Source of the DNA: Rhodospirillales bacterium
Lineage (GTDB): Bacteria > Pseudomonadota > Alphaproteobacteria > Kiloniellales > JAKSDN01
Assembly (NCBI GenBank): GCA_029859805.1
Contig: JAOUCL010000012.1
Span: forward strand, 1 to 38,594
Reading direction: 5' to 3'
DNA length: 38,594 nucleotides
The notes below the pieces were generated by a model. The model was given only the letters and a program-made list of their open reading frames with translations, searched no databases and had not been told where the DNA came from. Below are positions 33,069 through 38,594 of the stretch, in pieces. Positions within the stretch are counted from its first letter, which is position 1, and each line of letters begins with the position of its first letter. Position numbers and translations under genes: made by a program.

Positions 33069-34114
33069 ACAAGCCCGTCCTCATCCTGGGCGGGGGCCCG
33101 GCCGGACTGTCCGCCGCGCACGCCCTCGCCAGCATTGGCCAGAAGTCCGTCCTGGTCGAAAAGGAAGACCGGCTCGGCGGCGCCCCGATCCTCTCGGGCT
33201 ACGCCAGGCTGGTGCCGAGCCGCGAATGGGCCAAGGACGCCATCGGCGGCATGGTCGAGAGGGTCGCCGGCAACGGGCTGGTCGACGTCCGCACCTCCAT
33301 GACCGTCAAGGAGTTCTCCGGCGAGCCCGGGCACTTCACGGCCAGGCTGGCCGACGACTCGACGCTCGACATCGGCACCGCCGTGCTCTGCACGGGCTTC
33401 ACCCATTTCGACCCGATCAGCAAGCCGGAATGGGGCTTCGGCACCTTCCCCGACGTGGTCACCACGACCCAGGTCGAGCAGATGTTCTCCTCGGGCCAGG
33501 GCGTGCGCTGCCCCTCGGACGGGCGCAAGCCCAAGCGCGTGGCCATCCTGCTCTGCGTCGGCTCGCGCGACCGGCAGATCGGCCGCGAGTGGTGCTCCAA
33601 GGTCTGCTGTACTGTGTCCTGCAACATCGCGATGGAGATCCGCGAGGAGCTGCCCGACTGCCACGTCTACATCTACTACATGGATATCCGCACCTTCGGG
33701 CTCTACGAAGACCTCTACTATTGGAAGAGCCAGGAGGAGTTCAAGGTCAAGTACATCAAGGCGCGCATCGCGGAGGTCACCTTCGACGGCGAGAAGCTGA
33801 TCGTCAAGGGCGAGGACACCCTGGTCAAGCGGCCGATCACCATCCCCTTCGACCTGGTGGTCCATGCCATCGGCATGGATCCGAACGTCGACAACATGCT
33901 GCTGTCGTCGATCTTCGGCGTCGAGCTGCAGAAGCACGGCCATATCGCCCGCGCCAGCACCTACAGCGCCATGGGCGCGACCTCGCGCCCCGGCGTCTTC
34001 GTCGCGGGGGCGGCGACCGGCCCGGAGACCATCGACGATTCCATCGCCCAGGGCCAGGGCGCCGCGATGGCGGCCCTCGCCGGAGCCCCCGCCATCAAGG
34101 CCGCGGCGGAGTGA
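33065..34114 (+). CDS. shdrA: sHdrA, FAD-containing electron-transfer subunit
   Basis: This 349-residue flavoprotein has the N-terminal FAD fingerprint LILGGGPAGLSAAHALASIG (residues 6-25) and a cysteine block WCSKVCCTVSCN (Cys177, 181, 182, 186) for an iron-sulfur cluster, then HAIGMDPNVDNM and a C-terminal GVFVAGAATGPETIDDSIAQ that closes the FAD site. It is shorter than methanogen HdrA, lacking the extra ferredoxin domains, which is the rule for sHdrA. It is the core of the sHdr complex, joining electrons from the B and C subunits and probably passing them to NAD+ or a membrane acceptor. It overlaps shdrB1 by ATGA. Confidence 0.93.
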   Translation: MNKPVLILGGGPAGLSAAHALASIGQKSVLVEKEDRLGGAPILSGYARLVPSREWAKDAIGGMVERVAGNGLVDVRTSMTVKEFSGEPGHFTARLADDSTLDIGTAVLCTGFTHFDPISKPEWGFGTFPDVVTTTQVEQMFSSGQGVRCPSDGRKPKRVAILLCVGSRDRQIGREWCSKVCCTVSCNIAMEIREELPDCHVYIYYMDIRTFGLYEDLYYWKSQEEFKVKYIKARIAEVTFDGEKLIVKGEDTLVKRPITIPFDLVVHAIGMDPNVDNMLLSSIFGVELQKHGHIARASTYSAMGATSRPGVFVAGAATGPETIDDSIAQGQGAAMAALAGAPAIKAAAE

Positions 34115-34121
34115 CGGGCAC

Positions 34122-34988
34122 ATGTTGATGGCCCGGCGCTCGCCCGCGGACCTACCGGCGCCCGAGACCGCGCGGCCGACGCTCGACTTGAGCGGGCCCG
34201 CGCTCGCGTCCGGCCTGGAGACCCTCGTGGCGAGCAGCAAGGAGGCCGGCGGGATCGAGGTCTATATCGAAGGCATCAAGCTCAAGACCGCGGCCTTCCA
34301 ACGGACCCTGGGCGACGGCAAGGCCGCTGAGCTCGACGAGGACACCTTCAAGGCGCTCTGCGCCTTCGTCGCGCCGGTCCGCCGGCGCATCGGCCCGCGG
34401 CTCGAGGAGTACGGGTTCCCCGCGATCCGCGAAGCGGTGACGGCGCTGCTCGACGGCGCCTCGGACACCGCGACGGCGGATGCCCGGCTGGACGGTTTCT
34501 GCGGCCGGTTTCCGCAGGACAAGCAGCACCGCTGGGTGCGCGACCTGGCGACCGAGCTGCTGCACTACACCGACCCGGAGCGCTATCCGCTGATGTGCCG
34601 CTGGGTCTGGGACGCCCGGGCCAACACCGGCGTCCTGCGCGAGATCTGGCACGGGGACAACGTGGACCACATGGTGATCGACGTGCCGGACGGCTATCAG
34701 ACCTTCCTGGTGCTGCGCGAGGAGCTCAGTCAGTTCCTCACCGAGAACGGCGTGTTCCGGGACGTCACTTTCTACGTCGACTTGCTCTGCGCCCAGGTCT
34801 ATGCCGGGTACATTACCTCCCAGGGCGGTAGCTACCTGCGCGCGGATTTCTCTTCGCCCGAGGATCCGCTGCTCTACACCCGCCGCCTGCTCGGGCTCGA
34901 CGGCATCAATACCCAGACGGGGCGCAGCCGCTTCAAGGCCGTCGACGGCGGCCGCCCCGTGCTGGACGATGTCAAGCTGTTGAACTGA
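34122..34988 (+). CDS. shdrH: sHdrH, conserved protein of the sHdr cluster
   Basis: A 288-residue soluble protein lying between shdrA and shdrC2, the fixed place of the uncharacterised sHdrH (formerly called Hyp) in type I clusters. Recognisable stretches are GIEVYIEGIKLKTAAFQRTL, LLHYTDPERYPLMCRWVWDA, VIDVPDGYQTFLVLREEL and CAQVYAGYITSQGGSYLRAD. Four cysteines are present, but no cluster motif is seen. No enzyme family is apparent, so it may be an assembly or accessory factor. ATG at 34122 has a GGAG ribosome site ten bases before; an in-frame ATG at 34128 is an alternative. Confidence 0.85.
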   Translation: MLMARRSPADLPAPETARPTLDLSGPALASGLETLVASSKEAGGIEVYIEGIKLKTAAFQRTLGDGKAAELDEDTFKALCAFVAPVRRRIGPRLEEYGFPAIREAVTALLDGASDTATADARLDGFCGRFPQDKQHRWVRDLATELLHYTDPERYPLMCRWVWDARANTGVLREIWHGDNVDHMVIDVPDGYQTFLVLREELSQFLTENGVFRDVTFYVDLLCAQVYAGYITSQGGSYLRADFSSPEDPLLYTRRLLGLDGINTQTGRSRFKAVDGGRPVLDDVKLLN

Positions 34989-35004
34989 CCCTGGGGACCC
35001 GCCC

Positions 35005-35784
35005 ATGCCGATTCACGAAAAGTCCCTGATCCGCCCGGAGAATCTCCTCACCCACGAGAACCTGGAGATCGAGGGGGTCGACGTCTCGGGGCATTGGAGC
35101 ACCTTCATCGAGTCCCGGGTGGTGACGGACTACAACGAGGCCCTCGAGGACGAGATCGCGGCCCTGCCGGGCGGCGAGAACATCCACCGCTGCTGGCAGT
35201 GCGGATCCTGCACCAACGCCTGCACGGTGAACGCCTTGAACCCCGATTTCAATCCACGCTTCTGGATCTACCTGGTCCGCACGGGCATGGAGCAGGAGCT
35301 GCTGCGCGACAAGGACATCATCTGGCAGTGCGTGTCCTGCCACAAGTGCACCTATGTCTGTCCGCGCGACGTGGTCCCCGAGGGCGTGATGAAGGCCACC
35401 GCCCACTGGCTCGAGCTCAAGGGTCACCGGCCGAAGTCGCCGTCGATGCTGTTCGACGAGGTCTTCTCCGAGCAGGTCTTCGCCACCGGCAAGATCGAAG
35501 AGGGGCGCACCCTGCGCGGCTTCTTCAAGCGAACCGGGCAGCCGCTCACCCAGGACTGGCTGGTCGAGATGATCAAGCGCCTGCTCAGGCACCTTCCGGT
35601 CAAGCTGATGATCACCCTGGGACTGGCCAATGTCATCCAGCCGCGCACCCGGGGCTGGGCCGGCGCGCGCGCCGCGATCGAGGAATACGTGGAGGAGCAG
35701 GAGGCCAGGCAGCGCCAGGCGCTCGGGCTCGACCGACCACCGGCCACCGGCGCCGAGCGGCCTTTGGCCGAAGCGGCCGAGTAG
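35005..35784 (+). CDS. shdrC2: sHdrC2, heterodisulfide-reductase-like ferredoxin subunit
   Basis: This 259-residue protein has two 4Fe-4S sites. CWQCGSCTNAC (Cys63, 66, 69, 73) lacks the usual proline after the last cysteine, and CVSCHKCTYVCP (Cys109, 112, 115, 119) is standard. A longer C-terminal part includes LKLMITLGLANVIQ-like hydrophobic helices (near residues 193-210) and a charged coil. It pairs with sHdrB2 in the second half of the sHdr complex, mirroring the C1-B1 pair. It starts 16 bases after shdrH and ends 13 bases before shdrB2, and is clearly co-transcribed. Confidence 0.92.
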   Translation: MPIHEKSLIRPENLLTHENLEIEGVDVSGHWSTFIESRVVTDYNEALEDEIAALPGGENIHRCWQCGSCTNACTVNALNPDFNPRFWIYLVRTGMEQELLRDKDIIWQCVSCHKCTYVCPRDVVPEGVMKATAHWLELKGHRPKSPSMLFDEVFSEQVFATGKIEEGRTLRGFFKRTGQPLTQDWLVEMIKRLLRHLPVKLMITLGLANVIQPRTRGWAGARAAIEEYVEEQEARQRQALGLDRPPATGAERPLAEAAE

Positions 35785-35797
35785 GGAAGGACATCCG

Positions 35798-36724
35798 ATG
35801 GAGGAGAGGTACAAGAAGGTCGCCTATTATCCCGGCTGCGCCCTCGAAGGTTCGGGCCACGCCTACAACCGCTCGACCAAGGCGGTCGGCGAGAAGCTGG
35901 GACTGGACCTGGTGGAGGTGAAGAACTGGAACTGCTGCGGCGCGATGGAGGTCAAGAACATCGACCCCAAGCTGCAGACCTATCTGTCCTCCCGGGTCAT
36001 GTCCATCGCCGCCAAGGAGATGGGCTTCGACACGGTCATGGCGCCCTGCAACGGCTGCTATCACAACCTCAAGAAGGCGGAATACGACCTGGCCAACGAC
36101 CCGGACTCGGTCGAGGTGGTCGACCGCCTGTCCAAAAAGGCCGGGCACGAGACCTACGAGGCCGGCGAGATCGAAACGATCCACGCGCTCGACTGGATCA
36201 AGCAGGCCATCGGCGAGGACGGCATTCGCGCGCGGCTCGAGAATTCCCTGAAGAACCTCAAGGTCGCCAACTACTACGGCTGCATGTACACCCGGCCGCG
36301 CCATATCTTTCCGGAGAAGGACCAGGGGCCGGACAGCGAATCGACCACCCAGCCCCACTTCATGGACGACCTGCTGGCCGCAGCCGGCGCCGAGATCGTC
36401 GACTTCCCGCTGAAGACCTCCTGCTGCGGCGGCGCCCATACGCTGTCGGACTCCGACACCTCGACCAAGCTGGTCCTGAACCTGCTGCGTGCCGCCGAGG
36501 CGAGCGGCGCGGACGTCATCGCCACGGAGTGCCCGACCTGTCACTCGGGCCTCGAGATGCACCAGGTCCGGGCCGAGAAGCGCTTTGGCGTCAAGACAAG
36601 CGTGAAGATCCTGTACTTTACCCAGCTGCTCGGTCTGGCCCTCGGGCTCAAGCCGAAGAAGGTCGGGGTGCACGAGAACATCTCCGACTCCATGGCCTTC
36701 GTGAAGGAGAAGGGGCTCGCATGA
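35798..36724 (+). CDS. shdrB2: sHdrB2, CCG-domain catalytic subunit
   Basis: This 308-residue HdrB-type subunit has both CCG half-sites intact. The first has YPGCALEG (Cys14), NWNCCGAME (Cys46-Cys47) and APCNGCYHN. The second has YYGCMYTRP, KTSCCGGAH and TECPTCHSG. This is the full pattern of HdrB proteins that hold two noncubane 4Fe-4S clusters where thiol-disulfide chemistry occurs, and it is more canonical than sHdrB1. It would be a catalytic centre of the sHdr complex and a candidate contact site for LbpA. A GGGAAGG ribosome site precedes the start. It overlaps the next small gene by ATGA. Confidence 0.93.
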   Translation: MEERYKKVAYYPGCALEGSGHAYNRSTKAVGEKLGLDLVEVKNWNCCGAMEVKNIDPKLQTYLSSRVMSIAAKEMGFDTVMAPCNGCYHNLKKAEYDLANDPDSVEVVDRLSKKAGHETYEAGEIETIHALDWIKQAIGEDGIRARLENSLKNLKVANYYGCMYTRPRHIFPEKDQGPDSESTTQPHFMDDLLAAAGAEIVDFPLKTSCCGGAHTLSDSDTSTKLVLNLLRAAEASGADVIATECPTCHSGLEMHQVRAEKRFGVKTSVKILYFTQLLGLALGLKPKKVGVHENISDSMAFVKEKGLA

Positions 36725-37149
36725 GGCCGCTCGGCGACATCGAGGCGCGTATCGACCAGCTGGGCGGGGCCACCAACCCGGCTGCCGACCCGGCCGCGGC
36801 GGCGCGCGAGTTGTTGGGCCTGGGCGAGGACGTGCTGGAACACTGGATCGCCGCACGCGGCGGCACGCCGACGGCCGCCCGCCGCGAGGGATTCCGACTG
36901 CTCGCCCTGCACCGCCAGGGCGCCAAGGGCGAGCCCAGCTTCAACGCCTGCCGCGAGACCTGCCGAGAGCTGGTCTATCACCACAACCTCATCACGATGG
37001 ACCCCGGCCACCCGGACACGGCCGCCCGCCTGGCCATGGCCGCCCTGGTCGCGAACCATTTGTACCTCTTCGTGAGCGGCAAGATGGAGGTCGAACAGTT
37101 GGGCGAGTTTTGCTGCTCTTCGAGGCCATTGCATGCCAATATGAGCTGA
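36721..37149 (+). CDS. Small cysteine-containing protein of the sHdr operon (possibly sHdrI)
   Basis: This 142-residue, mostly helical protein is encoded between shdrB2 (four-base overlap) and lbpA. It contains CRETCRELVYHHN, with Cys77, Cys81, His87 and His88 on one helix, and a terminal Cys131-Cys132 pair in EFCCSSRP. These could bind metal or carry sulfur, though no known motif is complete. A small gene in this location has been named shdrI in related clusters, as far as I recall; I cannot confirm homology from sequence alone. No signal peptide or membrane segment is seen, so it should act in the cytoplasm with sHdr and LbpA. Confidence 0.75.
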   Translation: MRPLGDIEARIDQLGGATNPAADPAAAARELLGLGEDVLEHWIAARGGTPTAARREGFRLLALHRQGAKGEPSFNACRETCRELVYHHNLITMDPGHPDTAARLAMAALVANHLYLFVSGKMEVEQLGEFCCSSRPLHANMS

Positions 37150-37193
37150 GGGATAAGAGCGGGGAAGTTGGTGTCTAGACGAGGAGAGGATCG

Positions 37194-37634
37194 ATGCCCG
37201 TTGTACGCGGATGCCACATGCCCGACGAGCTGCTCTACGACGTGGAGAACCACATCTGGTTCAAGGAGGTCGGCGACGGCAACGTACGGATCGGCATGAC
37301 CACCGTCGCCACGGCCATGGCCGGCCGCTTGGTGGCGTTCACGCCGAAGAAGGTCGGGCGCAGCGTGAAGGCGGGCAAGTCCTGCGCCACGGTCGAGTCC
37401 GGCAAGTGGGTCGGCCCGGCGAAGTCCGCCGCGGCCGGCGAAGTCGTCGAGGTCAACGAAGAGCTGACCAAGAACCCCGGTGCCGCCAACGACGATCCCT
37501 ACGATGCCGGCTGGCTGGTCGTCCTCAAGCCCGAGGACTGGGACGGCGTAAAGGCCTCGTTGATCCCAGGCGCCGAGGTCGCGGACAAATACGAGGCCAA
37601 GATGGCGGCCGACGGATTCGACGGCTGCGCCTAA
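37194..37634 (+). CDS. lbpA: LbpA, lipoate-binding protein for sulfur oxidation
   Basis: A 146-residue GcvH-fold protein. The lipoyl lysine is Lys71 in ATVESGKWVGP, and ESGKWVGP is the mark of LbpA proteins that partner sHdr; glycine-cleavage GcvH normally has a different loop and sits with gcvT/gcvP. The N-terminus (CHMPDELLYDVENHIWFKEV) and the NPGAANDDPYDAGWLVVLKP close the fold as usual. LbpA is the obligatory substrate carrier of the sHdr pathway, and its lipoyl arm should be assembled by the sLpl(AB)/LipS1/LipS2 enzymes encoded upstream. GAGGAGAGG precedes the start. Confidence 0.93.
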   Translation: MPVVRGCHMPDELLYDVENHIWFKEVGDGNVRIGMTTVATAMAGRLVAFTPKKVGRSVKAGKSCATVESGKWVGPAKSAAAGEVVEVNEELTKNPGAANDDPYDAGWLVVLKPEDWDGVKASLIPGAEVADKYEAKMAADGFDGCA

Positions 37635-37650
37635 GGCAAGGAAACCCTCC

Positions 37651-38088
37651 ATGATGGAAAGACTGCGAGCAAGGACGGCCCTTTCGAGCAAGCACCAGGC
37701 GGAAGCCGTGAGCGAACCTTCGGAACTGCGGGAAAACGCCTCCCGCGCGAGCACGCTTCTCAAGGCCATGGCCAACAAGCAGCGCTTGCTGATCCTGTGC
37801 CATTTGGCCGAGGGCGAGAAATCCGTGGGAGCATTGCGGGATGAGATCGGACTGAGCCAGTCGGCGCTCTCGCAGCACCTCGCCATACTGCGCCGTGACG
37901 GGCTGGTCGAAACACGGCGCTCGGCCACGACGGTGAACTACTCCGTGGCGAGCCCCGAGGCCCTCGCGATGATGGAGACGCTCTATGGTTTGTTTTGTCG
38001 CAAGCCCGACGAGCTGCATCCTCGTCGGCCGGCCGCGGACGCCGCGTCACACGCGGGGGCGCGAACAGGAAAGGGCCGGGGAGGCTAG
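37651..38088 (+). CDS. shdrR: ArsR-family sulfane-sulfur-responsive repressor (sHdrR-like)
   Basis: This 145-residue winged-helix repressor has LLKAMANKQRLLILCHLAEG with Cys50, GEKSVGALRDEI, the recognition helix SQSALSQHLAILRRDGLV, and Cys116 in LYGLFC. The Cys50/Cys116 pair matches the two cysteines that form the sulfur bridge in SqrR/BigR and in the sHdrR regulator of sHdr genes. An unusual N-terminal extension of about 30 residues precedes the fold. It lies inside the operon, between lbpA and tusA, so it would regulate its own transcript. It is clearly different from the ArsR encoded at 19807; the symbol rests on context. Confidence 0.85.
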   Translation: MMERLRARTALSSKHQAEAVSEPSELRENASRASTLLKAMANKQRLLILCHLAEGEKSVGALRDEIGLSQSALSQHLAILRRDGLVETRRSATTVNYSVASPEALAMMETLYGLFCRKPDELHPRRPAADAASHAGARTGKGRGG

Positions 38089-38177
38089 ACGTACCCCGGG
38101 AGAGGCCCAATGGTTCTTGTCTACGGCTCCGGGCCTTCGTAACCGGCGGCCCGGAGCCGGAGCGGGGAAAGCGTGAA

Positions 38178-38417
38178 ATGAAGAAGACCGGCGCGACTCA
38201 GATCCTGAACATCAAGGGGGTCAATTGTCCCATGCCCGTGATGTGGGCCAGGACCCAGCTGGATTCCCTCGAACCCGGCCAGACGCTCGAGATCCTGGCC
38301 ACCGACCCCAGCGCGCTCTCGAACTTCCAGTCCTTCGCCCGCACGACCGGGCATGAGTTGGTCGAGCACAGCGAAGACGGCGGCGTGATCCACCTGTTGA
38401 TCAGGAAAACAGCCTGA
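38178..38417 (+). CDS. tusA: TusA-family sulfurtransferase of the sHdr operon
   Basis: A 79-residue TusA protein with the CPMP motif and persulfide-carrying Cys17, then MWARTQLDSLEPGQTLEILA and TDPSALSNFQSFARTTGHEL. Unlike the TusA at 21746 it lacks the second cysteine, having Ala or Ser there, so the two paralogs differ. It would deliver sulfane sulfur to DsrE3C and sHdr in the cytoplasm. GGGGAAAG precedes the start at 38178, chosen because upstream in-frame ATGs lie within the preceding repressor gene. Confidence 0.92.
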   Translation: MKKTGATQILNIKGVNCPMPVMWARTQLDSLEPGQTLEILATDPSALSNFQSFARTTGHELVEHSEDGGVIHLLIRKTA

Positions 38418-38448
38418 CGCGCAAGCGCCGGACGGCCCCCGAGCCGGG

Positions 38449-38594
38449 TCAGCCGCGCGCGAGGATCGCCCGGAAAGCGCCGCCGAAGCTGCCCTCCTCC
38501 AGATACTTCATGCCGTAGACCCCGCCGGCGATGATCGACAGCAGCGCGATCAGCGAGCCGAGCGCCAGGGTCGACATCCCGGTGATGCCCTGAC
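38449..38594 (-). CDS. YeeE/YedE-family (SoxT/TsuA-like) transporter, C-terminal end (partial)
   Basis: The last 47 residues are in the window; the stop TGA lies at 38449-38451 and the gene runs off the right edge. The sequence reads QGITGMSTLALGSLIALLSI and then IAGGVYGMK, a membrane helix typical of the C-terminal repeat of YeeE/YedE transporters, which import thiosulfate or related sulfur species and are called SoxT in sulfur oxidisers. The catalytic cysteine motif of the family should lie just upstream, outside the window. It converges with tusA, and the setting fits sulfur uptake feeding sHdr. Confidence 0.7.
   Translation of the reverse strand, partial: QGITGMSTLALGSLIALLSIIAGGVYGMKYLEEGSFGGAFRAILARG

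Noticed and set aside
37194-37634. Glycine cleavage protein GcvH
   Set aside because: The lipoyl loop ESGKWVGP and the sHdr context identify LbpA; no gcvT or gcvP is adjacent.

Overview
The window is GC-rich bacterial DNA with tightly packed genes, many of them joined by ATGA stop/start overlaps. Its gene content suggests a sulfur-oxidising alphaproteobacterium, perhaps from the Rhodospirillales or a related order: an sHdr/LbpA pathway, SqrR/BigR-type ArsR repressors, an FNR box, palindromic intergenic elements and a PagL-like deacylase. No rRNA, tRNA, CRISPR array, insertion sequence or phage gene was seen. The placement is inferred from protein families, not from a marker gene.

Positions 1-16600 hold mostly housekeeping and accessory genes. 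They are the tail of a PEP-mutase/isocitrate-lyase-like gene, a SAM methyltransferase, a possible small RNA or terminator, a homocysteine S-methyltransferase, a PagL-like outer-membrane deacylase, a lipoprotein and an N-formylglutamate amidohydrolase. A phosphate group follows (DUF47 regulator, Pit transporter, and an unusual metallophosphoesterase-like protein). Next come a secreted small protein with an ECF sigma/anti-sigma pair, a PstS-like binding protein beside a chemoreceptor, a Sel1-repeat protein, a gamma-glutamyltransferase-family enzyme and a DUF302 protein. Two repeat-like palindromic elements lie between these genes.

Positions 16600-22600 hold a sulfur/redox region. A perfect FNR-type box (TTGAT-CTCG-ATCAA) precedes a three-gene membrane module: a formate-dehydrogenase-gamma-like cytochrome b, a DsrM/NarI-like cytochrome b and a DsrK/HdrD-like iron-sulfur protein. 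No formate dehydrogenase catalytic subunit is present. Facing it on the minus strand is dsrE2A-tusA-fadL-like-arsR, a candidate sulfane-sulfur uptake and relay operon under a thiol-switch repressor.

Positions 22600-30300 form one plus-strand operon that shares a compact divergent promoter with dsrE2A. It encodes a luciferase-like flavin monooxygenase, an intact histone-deacetylase-fold deacylase, and the sulfur-oxidiser lipoate assembly set lipS1-lipT-lipS2-slpl(AB). It ends with a class I glutamine-amidotransferase-fold protein whose nucleophile position is glycine.

Positions 30300-38594 hold the sulfur-oxidation operon behind a good sigma-70-like promoter: dsrE3C, shdrC1-B1-A-H-C2-B2, a cysteine-containing small protein, lbpA, an ArsR repressor and a second tusA. 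A YeeE/YedE (SoxT-like) transporter is cut by the window end on the opposite strand. Together, TusA and DsrE proteins would pass sulfane sulfur to the cytoplasmic sHdr complex, which would oxidise it with lipoylated LbpA. The adjacent lipoate genes would mature LbpA, and the DsrMK/FdnI-like complex is a candidate link to the quinone pool. That last link, and roles for the deacylase, the monooxygenase and the degenerate amidotransferase in this pathway, are my inference.
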